A stretch of 64,000 nt of DNA, from NCBI RefSeq assembly GCF_040436345.1, contig NC_133233.1:3049492-3113491 (forward strand). Direction: 5' to 3'. Of this stretch, positions 55,501 through 64,000 are shown in pieces. Within the stretch, counting starts at the first letter, position 1, and every line of letters starts with the position of its first letter. The notes beneath the pieces were generated by a model that searched no databases, was not told where the DNA came from, and saw only the letters and a program-made list of their open reading frames with translations. The DNA comes from Pagrus major (taxonomy: Eukaryota > Chordata > Actinopteri > Spariformes > Sparidae). Both the position numbers and the translations under genes were made by a program.

Positions 55501-58500
55501 GGTATGCATTTAAGGCAGTCCTGAGGGGGAAAATAATTTCTATTTCCTCATCACTAAAAAAACGTAGACAGGAGAGGCTCAACTGTCTATACACCAAACT
55601 CAGAGAATTACAAAAAGACCATAAAGCTAGACTAGGGACCAAGGAAGTATCAATTAAAAAACTGCAAAACGAGATAAATGAGATATTCTCAGAGGAGGTT
55701 AAGAAGAAACTGGTATTTCTGAAACAGGGGTACTATGAGGCAGGAAGCAAGGCAATGAAACTGTTATTACATAAACAGACGGCACGATTAAAAAGATAAG
55801 ATGCCCCCAGACTAAGAAAATACAGCATAAACTAGACCAAATTCAACAAAGTTTTGAAAATTATTATAAGGAATTATATTCACAACCAAAGTTAGATAAC
55901 GAAAACGAGATGAAGAGTTTTCTTGAATCTCTAAATCTTCCCACAATCACACAAGAACAAAATAAAGTCCAAACAGTTAATTCCAAGACTGTGCCAGATA
56001 TGTAATGGAGTACTCAAAAAGGGAGATATTCCCCCCTCATGGAAGCAAGCTATAATCTCAGTAATACCAAAGGAAGGCAAAGATACATTAGATTGTAAAC
56101 AATTTCGACCCATCTCAGTGTTAAATCTAAATTATAAAATTTATATGTCAATATTGGCTAGGAGAATTGAAAAACTTTTGCCATCTCTTATCCATTTGGA
56201 CCAGACTGGATTTATCCATGAGAGACAGACCCAAGACAGCTTGAGGAGGACACTACCTGTTATTTGGCATATCCAGCAAAACAGGACACAAGCTATGTTA
56301 ATGGCCCAGTGAGCAAAAAGTGGTCTAGATCACGTCTTTTAGACATCATTTATGGACATCCAGGACGTCTAAAAGACGTCCTCTGGGGAGCCAGAATGAA
56401 AGTTTTTTATACGTCTTTTCTGGACGTTGTATAGACGTTTATATATCGTTTATCGACTAATTCTGGCTGTCAGTGGACGTCCAGATCATAGCCAGTATGA
56501 ACGTCTATTCTCAACTAATTCTGGATGTCAGTGGATGTCTAGATTATAGCCTGACTATTGACATTGCCAGGCCATGATCTGGATGTCCATTGACAGCCAG
56601 AATTAGTCGATAAATGACGTTGAGAAAAGACGTCCAGTCGCAGAAGAGACATCAAGGTCGTGGAATAAATTGTCGGAGGATGTGTGGTTTAGATATAGCC
56701 AACCATTATCATTTATTTTGGGATTGTCCGAAACTTTTTTCTTACTGGCATGACATTCGTGATTGTCTGGAATACATATTTCAAATTACTATACAATTTG
56801 ATCTCAGCTCAATGTTTTTTGGTACCATGGCATTACATACTCAATCAATAGCAGACAAATATCTAATGAAGATATTATTGATTGGAGTGAAGAAAGCTGA
56901 AGTGGATGCAACCCAATGCACCGACACTGGAAGACTGGCAAGGAACTGTTCACGAAATCTATATCATGGAGAGACTGACATTCACTTTAAAACTACAACA
57001 TCTGTTGTTCAAATGTTCCTTCTTTACACATTGTAAAATGAAAGGGAGAGTAATAGCATGGAGAATATATGTTAGTGCAGTTGTGCAAGTGCATGTTTTT
57101 GTTTTGCTTTGTGTGTGTGTAATGGTGCTGAAATGATTTTGTATGTTTCTCCCTGATAAAAAAAAAGAAAAAAAAAAAGAAGAAAAAAAAAACTCAATCT
57201 AAACTTCCGATCGGTAATCTAATTAAACCCCATGAACGAAAAGGAACAAAAAGACTTGCTAAACCTACCTCCTCCCTAACCTAACCAAAAACAGGAGAAA
57301 AAACAGGGAGTAAAGAAAAAGGCAGCTCAGCCCTACTGCTTCCTGCCTATTTCCAAACAGCCTTGCTCTGGCAAAAACACAGAGCACTCTAGCACTCAGC
57401 TGAACACTCTCTAGTTCTCAAAAAACACTAATTGATCAAGCACAAACACAAGTAAAGCACGAGCGAGGAGGATGCTGTTCGCTGGTAGCAATCCTCCACA
57501 TCTTCTGGGTGGAACCGTCTAAAATCTCCTCGCTCTCCAGCAACAGCCAATCCCCAGCTGGCTCATCACCTGCTCTTGGCCAATGCGGTGCGGGACCTGA
57601 TGAGTGGAGACCAGCTTTGGAGGGAGACAAGAACTCTCACTCGGCTTGAAACATAAACACACACATTAATAACAACAAAAATACAAAATACGGCTGGAGC
57701 TGTAACAATATAATAATGAGGAAAAGAACTTAATTTATATAGCACTATGTAGTGAGAACAAGACCATATGGGTAATTTGGAAGGCAACAACAAATGTTTG
57801 AAACTCATGTTGCTGGTGGTAGGGGCCACTCATTCACTCCACTATGGACTTTCTTACAATGATAACCTGTTTGATTTGCGTGTTGTATGAGGAGACAGAG
57901 TGGGAATTAGCAAAGCACAGTATTTATAGTTGGCCCACAGTAATCAGTCAAAATTCTGTGTTCACGGCTGTGTTTCTCCTGATACTTATTATTACATCTC
58001 CCTGCTGCCAATTGCCATGAATTGAGTTGGTTCAACATCTGATCAGAATTCCTTGTGGACACATTCATGTAGAGGTACAGTATTCAAGTCATATTCAGCT
58101 GATAAAGGGTCTACAGGGCATACCCAGAACATGAGGGAGGGATGTGGCTGGGGAGAAGAAAGTCTGGTCTGACAGCAGGATTTCTCCTGTTCCTTCTTAT
58201 TGCCAATTCCCCTCAGTCTGGACTATGCTGCTCTCGCCACGATCCGAAACGAAAACCCTGAGAAAGTGGGTGCAATTACCCATCATTCGACTGGGTATAC
58301 TTCTGCGTATAAAGATTGTGAAGAAATTAGGGCTATTAATTAATTATTGAAAAAATAACGTGTGAAAACAAATTACACAGATTAATTGCGCTCTAGCACT
58401 CCAACAGCTTTGTAAACTGGAGGCTGATGACTAAACGCTGCTGAGCATAGCCTCTACGAAGGTGCATGCCCTAAGCCATAGCTTGACATACACCTCCCCA

Positions 58501-60889
58501 GAAATGTAAGTGCGTGTTGCAGCACTGGGGACCACAAGGAATGTTATAGTTTCACTTGAAAGCATCACATTTTCCGGCTTCTCCTCTAATGCCTAGCGCC
58601 GTTTGTGAGCAGTAGTTTTCCCAATAACCACACTGCACTCTTCGGTTGTTGCAGTCCCTTCCGACCGGCTGGCTGCTGCTCTTCTTGGATTAAACTCCTT
58701 CTCCGGAGCCTCTCTTTGCTGCCAGAGGCTCTCTGGGCGGGAGAGAGTGGACAGGTTGGATGTCCGAAGGGTGGGCTGCCCCTTAACGAGCAGGTTTGGT
58801 GAAACCAGGTCATTCAAGCTGGGTTCATATATAGCCCTTCCTGCAGACACTTTGCCTGTCTGCTCTCTCTAAATCAATCAATTCAAAGTCAGCTGGCAAT
58901 CTGCTCACTACCGCCAGCAATGCAGACACACCAGCGCACATGTATAAATGCTCATTACAGCATAGGCCACTTACATAGGTTAAGGTGTTGGCTCTGCGTA
59001 GAGCCAACACAACCATCAAAGAACACTGGAGTGGGGCTACAACAAACGCCCAGGTGGAACCGTTGACAGGAGCACTGTTTTGTGCAGTTTATGCAGCAAG
59101 GAATTTTCATATCATCAGAGTACTACAAGCTTGAAATATCACCTCCTTTTAAAGTTTAGAATGTCCATTTATTCAGTGATTCACTCATTTAAAAAAATAC
59201 ATGCATTGAAATATTTTTAAATGCTTATGGCAAATATTGGTATGCATGATTAATTTTGATTAATTAATTACAAAGCTTGGAATTAATTGGATTATTTTTT
59301 TTAATAACTTGACAGCCATAAAAAAATACAGCAAAAAACAACACTGTTGCTGCAAATAAGGCAGGAATGCTAGCAGAAATGTGCACTCTCAATGCTTACT
59401 CTTTATTTCTAACAGACAACTGCACATTCTCAAGCTCTTTAGCTCTGAACTTGGCACAACGTCTTTAAACATTATACTGAAGAATTACATTCTGGTCTGA
59501 CAGTGTCCCATAATAAAGTATTCGTGGATATCACTTTAGGTTTTGGCCAAATCAAAGTGAAATTTTTTTTTTTTGATTGAATTTTATCTGTGATGAATTT
59601 CAATTGACTAATCATTATCTAACAGTGTTCTTTTATCTGTAATGTACCAGCAGTGGAAAAAACAAGCACAAAAACACAACCCAAAATGGTACTGGAATTA
59701 TATGTCATTTCATATGCAAGGTCAAGGTCATAGACTATGATTAATAATATAGTGAACATTTGATGTGTGTTCTGCAATTTGTAGAAGTCTTCTTTTATCA
59801 TCAGCATGGCACAAGCACAATCAGTAGTTCAGTAAGAGCAAGAACAACTTTGCAGATGGAAGAAAAAAGATATTCTTACTCAGATATTCTGCATCACTGA
59901 CAGAGGTTCCCATGGCAACAAAAAAAATAAAATAAATAAAATGATTGATACATTAAGGGCGCACTTACACTTGCCCAGTTGCTCCGAACCGTGCCAAAGC
60001 ACGATTGTCCCTCCTCCCCAGTCCCCCGCTGGCCTGCACTCACATGGCTCCCACCCCAACCAGGCCTGAGCAGGTTAGGTCTGCAGCATAAGTAACCATA
60101 GTGATCTCACCGGGTTAAAGGAGCGCCACCTTCATGAAACTGAAGCTTTTTTGGTGATAAAAGAATTCTGCAGAGGCCAAGCTAGGTGAAAGATAGAGCA
60201 ATCTTTATTGAAACAGTGTTCAAGCCTGCGTCCGAACCAGTGTGGCCACACCTGGTGTTCCCAATCTCTGGCAAAGTTCTGCCTAAAGCTTTGCCCTCTG
60301 CTCTACCAGAAATCCTCTCTAGGAAATCTACAAGTTCCCCCTTTTTTTTCCTTCTCTGCCTGTGCGGGCCTTTTTAAAGTGCTTTTGCCCGCACCTACCT
60401 ACTTTTTCTTATTGGTCACTTTGGTAGATTGAGGGTCCCTCTATCCAATAGGTGAAAGAGGAGTTGATCAGTCTCCGACCCCTATAGACTGTCTCATCTT
60501 CTATAAATCACCTAACTCTGTGGATGTCCCTCTTTGGGACTTGCACCCTCAAACTGACCTGACTCAACATCAGACATATTCCTTACTCCCCACAAACAGA
60601 AGTAACCTGTCACAATGAAATCATAGGTCAGAATGTGTAGTGCCACAGACACCTCAATATGCAATAGGAAATGGATCCTCAGGAGTTAGTCTTGCATTTT
60701 CACAGCCACCAGCAGTCATGAAATATTGTTGCAGCTCTCCCTCTTTTATTCCAGATGTTTCACAGGGTTGGTATGAAAGAGGGGGACCTGTGTCAGCCCA
60801 CCTATGTTTACCCTGAAGAGGTGAAAATGTTGGTGCGTTCTGTCTTCTCCCAGAACATTTGTGACTACCCCAACCCCTACCATGATCAG
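46568..60889 (+). CDS. unrecognised multi-exon gene, first four exons (3' part outside window)
   Basis: Four segments join in frame through GT-AG signals. Exon 1 (46568-46627) reads MSLSTNVLAPQLKTSYLNSQ and ends CAG|GTAACT. Exon 2 (48466-48527) gives TLLPSINLPMDDYVDLCCSF and ends in phase 2. Exon 3 starts at 51833 after CTCAG with the one base needed, gives LPVWIASLLQAAKPLKSDC and then ARRKKVYRLLQRKL, and ends at 51932 or, with donor GTAATA, at 51944. Both leave phase 0. Exon 4 (60755-60889), after a strong pyrimidine tract, gives MFHRVGMKEGDLCQPTYVYP, EEVKMLVRSVFSQNI and CDYPNPYHDQ, then GTGAGG. I do not recognise the protein. No signal peptide or transmembrane helix is evident. Exon 4 is the best supported, exon 3 and its donor the least. 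A CCAAT/CRE promoter candidate precedes exon 1. Confidence 0.55.
47786..47931. mobile_element. diverged MITE copy of the GGGAATGAGAC family
   Basis: Contains GAGTTGATTTTTGAGTCTTG, AAACTGATGCTTCGGGATAT and GGGAATGAGACTCAAAAATC, then GGCACCTTTAA. The ends are more eroded than in the copies at 24434 and 44705. Confidence 0.5.
48528..49827. other. intron of the unrecognised gene; no recognised feature
   Basis: Contains a 145-codon open frame that overlaps exon 2 in another frame and ends in poly-glycine. It shows no family resemblance. Nothing else was recognised. Confidence 0.4.
49828..50673 (-). mobile_element. LINE 3' fragment, minus strand (same family as 10830)
   Basis: Minus-strand translation of 50179-50487 gives the end of a non-LTR reverse transcriptase: TKLIVNLRKKEAKTHTPVYI, EVEQVNSYRFLGITI and HITTLVKKAQKRFYLLRKLR. 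The plus-strand words GCATGAAGACTGAGTGAAGG and GTTGATCTGTTGGTTCTGAA (50609-50670) closely match 11077-11140 in the first LINE. The AT-rich 3' end is at about 49828-49880. Confidence 0.75.
50674..51832. other. intron of the unrecognised gene; no recognised feature
   Basis: No exon, RNA gene or clear repeat was seen in this stretch. Confidence 0.4.
52337..53926 (+). pseudogene. L1 ORF1 (RNA-binding chaperone), broken by a stop and a transposon
   Basis: L1 ORF1p is a trimeric coiled-coil RNA-binding protein that packages L1 RNA. The ATG at 52337 is followed at codon 9 by TGA (52361-52363), probably a CpG-decayed Arg codon. After it the frame runs open through an acidic Ser/Pro start. A coiled coil follows (EEIKEEISKTKKRLDKVEER, about 52559-52620), then the RRM-like core with RRNHIRVYSIPDGSENES and IIIKFLSYRTKEEILRTAW. 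The frame is cut by the hAT element at 53156. Leaving out that element and one duplicate of the 8-bp target restores the frame exactly, and it continues to the TAG at 53924-53926. The original length would be about 347 residues. Confidence 0.85.
53148..53701. mobile_element. hAT-type non-autonomous transposon with perfect 8-bp target duplication
   Basis: The element at 53156-53693 (538 bp) begins TAGGGATGCTCCGATC and ends, read in reverse, TAGGGTTGTACCGATC. It is bracketed by ACACCTAC at 53148-53155 and 53694-53701. Eight-base duplications and TAGGG-type termini are diagnostic of hAT elements. The interior is rich in CCGAGTCCCGATC words in both orientations and encodes nothing. It interrupts L1 ORF1, so it is younger than the L1 copy. 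Confidence 0.92.
53927..54662 (+). other. L1 spacer between ORF1 and ORF2
   Basis: Includes a 93-codon open frame (54379-54660) in a different frame from the endonuclease. It may be part of the original 5' region of ORF2 or chance. No domain was recognised. Confidence 0.5.
54663..55799 (+). pseudogene. L1 ORF2 fragment: apurinic-like endonuclease domain
   Basis: This domain nicks target DNA to prime reverse transcription. The frame is open for about 378 codons and includes VAFLQETHLSETDYAKL with the catalytic Glu, FFNIYAPPGSDWTFYKKL, LICGGDMNIRLS (Asp/Asn pair), STYSRIDYFFA and DMSDHAPIVITV with the Asp-His dyad. The frame stops at 55797-55799, just before the reverse transcriptase region. 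Confidence 0.88.
55800..56310 (+). pseudogene. L1 ORF2 fragment: start of reverse transcriptase
   Basis: After a frameshift the sequence reads IQHKLDQIQQSFENYYKELY. A junction near 55975 follows, then PPSWKQAIISVIPKEGKDTL, KQFRPISVLNLNYKIYMSIL and HLDQTGFIHERQTQDSLRR, the opening RT motifs. It ends abruptly near 56308. The palm with its Asp pair is absent. Confidence 0.8.
56310..56640. repeat. foldback element inside L1 ORF2
   Basis: Two nested inverted repeats are visible. A perfect 13-bp stem ACGTCTTTTAGAC (56332-56344) pairs with 56367-56379. A 43-bp arm (56451-56493) pairs with 56570-56612, with four mismatches. Outside that, 56411-56427 pairs with 56617-56633. A third, direct copy of the arm motif (CAACTAATTCTGGATGTCAG, from 56512) lies between. 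The structure is not L1 sequence and has no coding capacity. Confidence 0.75.
56640..57187 (+). pseudogene. L1 ORF2 C-terminal region and 3' end
   Basis: The translation gives IANHYHLFWDCPKLFSYWHD, then LEYIFQITIQFDLSSMFFG, and in another frame PTLEDWQGTVHEIYIMERLT. This is the typical end of fish L1 ORF2, from the Cys/His-containing segment onward. It is followed by a short 3' UTR and an A-rich tail interspersed with G (57158-57191). Confidence 0.78.
57708..60139. other. intron of the unrecognised gene with a probable hAT element
   Basis: At 58327-59321 a TTAGGGCTATTAATTAATTA start and, in reverse, a TTATGGCTGTCAAGTTATTA end suggest a degenerate hAT element of about 1 kb; its interior has no recognisable transposase. 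Near 59957-60130, GGGCGCACTTACACTTGCCC and CTCCGAACCGTGCCAAAGCA resemble another hAT-type end. A-rich simple sequence lies at 59918-59940. Confidence 0.4.
60134..60620 (-). mobile_element. solo LTR-like element, minus strand, with 6-bp flanking repeats
   Basis: A 475-bp unit (60140-60614) is flanked by ATGAAA on both sides (60134-60139 and 60615-60620). On the minus strand it starts TGTGACAGGTTAC, has a TTTATAGAAG TATA-like word (about 60500), then AATAAAGATTGC (about 60200), and ends CTTCAG. The order of TATA and polyadenylation signals is that of an LTR. The end reads AG rather than the usual CA, which weakens the call. The family was not determined and no viral genes are present. Confidence 0.5.
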
Positions 60890-61519
60890 GTGAGGATGAG
60901 CTCTTTTCACAATACACTTGATCTCAGACGTCATTTAGTTAGTCATGTAGAATCAGCCACCAAAGACATTTGATGTCAGATTAATTCTCAGTTAAAAGGA
61001 TGTATTGTAAAGTTATGACATTTTAAAGGAAAATCTAACTCTCACCTACAAAATAAGCACACCTGAAGGCAGGTAATCAATCATGTAACCTGGGTAACCT
61101 AGGTGAGTCACAGGTAAACAGATGATGAAATTGGAAATGAGGGAAGCCACACAGTTTTTCAAACGTTTGTGTGGGTCTGTGTGAACGTGCCGTTTTTTGC
61201 GTTGTTTTATACAAGCTTGTTTTTATTCATTCAGTACACACAGCTTTTTATGAGTGTTTTTTAATCTTTGTACCAATTAGGTAATAAACATTTTGCCATG
61301 GCAGACCAAATTTTTTTCCTTTTTTGTTGTTCTACCACCACTAAATTATGTTGAAAAACTCAGCTTCAATGGATGAATCACATTGTTCTGCAACACAAAA
61401 AGACAGCGCTGTGCTCCTCATCTGCTCCAGCTGAATGCTGATAAGAGAAAGCCTGGTGAAAGAAAGTTGTGGAGGAGATTGGCCTTCTCACAATAGGATA
61501 TAAGTAAATCCTGCTACGT
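60890..61519 (+). other. intron after exon 4 of the unrecognised gene
   Basis: No feature recognised. The next exon, if any, lies beyond the window or within the BEL/Pao relic region. Confidence 0.4.
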
Positions 61520-64000
61520 TTCCAAATGAAGACTTTGTTAAATCAATATCAAAATGAGGAAAGTAATGCATTCATTGGGATCAGTCATCAAAGTGAACCA
61601 CCAGAGAACCAGAACCAGAGAATACGCTTGAGTAAACTTACATTTAAAGCACTGGAAACAAAAATAATATCAAATCAAAAGCGAAAGGAATTTCAGGAAA
61701 AAGAAACTCTACACACTAAAAAAGGAAGCTGAGCAAGTGATGATTTCAAATGAAAATGTGTCTGAGGTGCAATCCATGTATAACATGTTTTTTAAAAATG
61801 AATGTGGAAATAGTGAAGTTGTATAAGTCATTCAAACCTTTAATACCTGAGGACATGACAAAATGAATGGGTTGAAACCTGAATGCACAGTAACAAAGAA
61901 ATAATACAACAAATGAAAGAATGATTGCATAATACCAGGGAGCAATTTAAACATGATGATGGAGGTGGTGATGATGATGAACCAAATGATGATGATGAAG
62001 TTGATGATAATGTTGTGGTCACTGTCAGTGCTGCAACAAACAACTGTGACCATTAATGATATTGGTCCAGATGACAGCATTTCTATTGTTGGTGGTAAAA
62101 CATGCTCATCAGCTGGTCGCTCCAGCACTAGGTCTTTTAAGGTCATCAACCTCCTCTGCATGCCTTCAGGCAGAGGCTGAAAGGGTTGCTCTTCTTGCTA
62201 TGGCAGCTGCCTCTTAAAGAGAAACATGAGCTTGAGGCTCAGGAGGAGCAAATCAGACAACGAAAGGGGGTGCTTGAGTTGCAAAGTCAAATCGCTGCTC
62301 ACACAGCAAAAGTTACTGTACTTAAGTACAGAGGTTCTGATGTACATACAAACTAATATGGACCAAGGCAATGTTCTCACAGTCATGCAGAGGCAGAATT
62401 ACATCACAGCCCTGCTGATGGAGCAGCAGTCCACGGTGTCATTGCCCCCAAGGGATATACCAGCTTTTGACGGAGACCTTCAGGAGTATAGCATTTGAGC
62501 ATGGAGTGGAAGCAAAGGCTGCTAACAGCATAGATTGTATATACGTTTTGGAGCAGTACAACAAGAGACAACCAAGACAGCTAGTTAAGAGCTGTCAGCA
62601 CATGTTCCCTGACGGGATATCAAAAAGCAAAGACACTTTTGCAAGAACATCTTGGAAATGAGCAAAGAATAGCCACTGGGTACATGGAAAAAGCTCTTGG
62701 ATAGTTGCCAGTGAAATTGGAGGATTTGTAAGCTTTTGCCTTGTTTCTTCGGGGATGCTGTAATGCCACGGAGGATGTCAGATATGAATGTGCCATCTAA
62801 CATGCATGCTATATTCTCAAAGTTACCCTGTAAAATGAGGAAAAAATGGAGAAACACTGCTTATGAGCTGCAGGTGGAGCACTGTTTTTTTTTTTTTTTT
62901 TACGTATATTTAAAATATTTTCTACTTATTTATTATTACTGTTTTAACTGATTCTTCCTTTTTGCCATCTCATTTGCTGTTTCGGGGTCTTGTTCATGAG
63001 TGATGGGAAAATGGAGCGTGAGATGGACAACTGGTTTGGTGCAGCATCAGCAGTACTGCGGGTGCTGCGCTGGACCGTCGTGGTGAAGAGGGAGCTGAGC
63101 TAGAAGGCGAAGCCGTTGATTTACCAGTTCATCTATGTGGAAAGCGTTGCCGGGGAGAAGGATGTCTGGAATACCCTTCTCCGATCCGATCCCGGATAAG
63201 TGGAAGAAAATGGATGGATGGATGGATGGTTACAGCTATATTGTCAGGTTTATTCACAATATAGCTGTCAATAAACTTGTCTATTGCTTCTGATTAACTG
63301 TTTGGAAACAGTAAGGACACATCTATCTCCTCACCAAAACATAAAGATGTATACAAGGTATCACAAGTTTGCATCAAGGGGAAAAGAAGCAGTTTCTCTA
63401 CCTCTTTTGCAGCTGTTAATCCATGAAATGTGACTCAAAAGCAAAAGAAAAAGAAAAACTTAACTCATAAATTTAGATTCCCTAAAGGCGAAAGGTGTTT
63501 GTTTTGAGTGTTTATCTGTTGGACACATGAGTCAGGACTGCCTTTGTGTCCTGCAAGTTGTGTAACCTGAAACATTCTACCATCCTCCACATCCCTTCAA
63601 AGCAGAAGGAAACCAAATCAGAGGACACACTGCAAGAAACATCAGGGGATTGTTACACGGTTCCTCTCAAAATGTGTCCATTTAAGGGCCAGAGCACAGG
63701 ATTGTGTTTTGCCAATTGTGCCTTTTCAGATTAAGGCTACGAAAGGCAGCAAAATGCTAAAGAGCTATGCATTCCTTGATCCTGGCAGTACAGGCACCTT
63801 TTGCTTGGAGTGACTCATGAGAGAGCTGGAGGTGAGAGGAAAAAATGTCAAATTCTTTTTGCTAACAATGAACTCGGAAGAGTTTGTAGATCGGAGGTAG
63901 CTGCACTCAACAGTAACATTGGCTGATGTGTTCACACAAGATAAGATGCCTTTGACTTGTGATACCATTCCAAAACAGAAAGCACGCATTTGGCTATTTG
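61520..64000 (+). mobile_element. BEL/Pao-type LTR retrotransposon relic (gag to protease), runs off the window
   Basis: Decayed coding sequence matches the order of fish BEL/Pao polyproteins. A charged N-terminal segment (about 61520-61735) comes first, then an alanine/lysine-rich coiled region (about 62110-62340). Gag core words follow: PPRDIPAFDGDLQEYS (62448-62495), FEHGVEAKA and RQLVKSCQHMFPDG (62497-62620), and LFLRGCCNATEDVRY (about 62740). After an interruption come a zinc-knuckle region with CLF...CWTHESGLPLC (about 63500-63545) and a protease-like DPGSTGTFC (about 63778-63806). Stops and frameshifts occur throughout. No LTR was found in the window. Confidence 0.7.
62985..63229 (+). 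mobile_element. RTE-type LINE 3' tail with (GGAT)n end, inside the BEL/Pao relic
   Basis: The stretch GGGGTCTTGTTCATGAGTGA to GCGCTGGACCGTCGTGGTGA, AGAGGGAGCTGAGCTAGAAG and CCCGGATAAGTGGAAGAAAA is the 3' end of a fish RTE-like element. It closes in four to five ATGG units (63213-63229), its usual tail. It interrupts the retrotransposon relic. Confidence 0.75.

Larger units (their letters stand above)
52215..57187 (+). mobile_element. L1-type LINE, near full length but internally deleted and broken
   Basis: The element is flanked by a 14-bp target duplication (52201-52214 and 57188-57201, one C/T mismatch, ending CAATCTA). It has a typical 5' start with GCGGCCGCCAAGATGGCAGC (about 52239), ORF1, a spacer, an ORF2 endonuclease, part of the reverse transcriptase, a C-terminal part, and an A-rich tail near 57158-57191. 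It carries two further insertions (53156-53693 and about 56310-56640). The reverse transcriptase core with its catalytic aspartates is missing, so it cannot move itself. Confidence 0.85.
52024..57707 (-). mobile_element. solo LTR (minus strand), split by an L1 insertion
   Basis: Removing the L1 leaves about 697 bp (52024-52214 plus 57202-57707). On the minus strand this starts TGTTACAGCTCCAGCC and ends GGCCGAGCGTAACA, the TG...CA form with short inverted ends. The 4-bp flanks are ATAT on both sides (52020-52023 and 57708-57711), as expected of a target duplication. Minus-strand signals are in LTR order: TGTATATATTTTC as a TATA-like box (about 52145-52157), then AATAAA (52101-52106), then a short U5. 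The ends suggest a Ty3/Gypsy-type element from memory of fish LTRs. No internal region is present, so this is a recombination footprint. Confidence 0.75.

Noticed and set aside
57436-57829. Minus-strand frames of 64 and 87 codons
   Set aside because: They lie within the solo LTR, which does not encode protein.
60755-60762. Alternative acceptor CACAG at 60765 for exon 4
   Set aside because: It would join exon 2 directly (phase 2) in frame, so exon 3 skipping is possible. But the acceptor at 60754 has the better pyrimidine tract and fits exon 3 in phase 0. Kept only as an alternative.

Overview
The window is vertebrate nuclear DNA, almost certainly from a ray-finned (teleost) fish. The genes are split by GT-AG introns, intergenic sequence is AT-rich with long microsatellites, and the interspersed repeats belong to families I know from fish genomes: a Tc1-like transposon, hAT and foldback MITEs, fish L1, a jockey-group LINE, BEL/Pao and an RTE-type tail ending in GGAT repeats. 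No bacterial genes, CRISPR array, tRNA or rRNA was seen.

Layout. (1) 616-7415, plus strand: the last four coding exons of steap2, a six-transmembrane metalloreductase whose 5' part lies outside the window. (2) 7416-16119: its 3' flank, holding a Tc1-like relic (about 9650-10565), an antisense LINE relic (10830-12640) with a sharp internal hairpin, and two MITE-like elements. (3) 16120-17136, minus strand: intact single-exon mos kinase, with candidate cytoplasmic polyadenylation signals in its 3' UTR and a long GT/GC repeat about 275 bp upstream. (4) 17137-29909: about 12.8 kb without a recognisable gene, with foldback/MITE elements and microsatellites. (5) 29910-31552, minus strand: plag1, a seven-zinc-finger transcription factor in two coding exons. 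(6) 31553-42075: the head-to-head interval between plag1 and chchd7, with a GC-box region near 37.8-37.95 kb. (7) 42076-45122, plus strand: chchd7, a twin CX9C mitochondrial protein. (8) 46443-60889, plus strand: a promoter-like segment (CCAAT box, full CRE) followed by four exons that splice in frame into a protein I do not recognise. (9) 52024-57707: a nested transposon stack inside an intron of that gene, where a solo LTR is split by an L1, whose ORF1 is split by a hAT element with a perfect 8-bp target duplication and whose ORF2 carries a foldback element. (10) 60140-60614: a second solo LTR-like element next to the last exon of the unrecognised gene. (11) 61520-64000: a decayed BEL/Pao gag-protease relic broken by an RTE-type LINE tail.

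The genes do not form an operon or a pathway. The order mos-plag1-chchd7 is the conserved vertebrate block (human 8q12). steap2 next to it is notable, because human STEAP2 is on 7q21. The least explained item is the four-exon gene downstream of chchd7.
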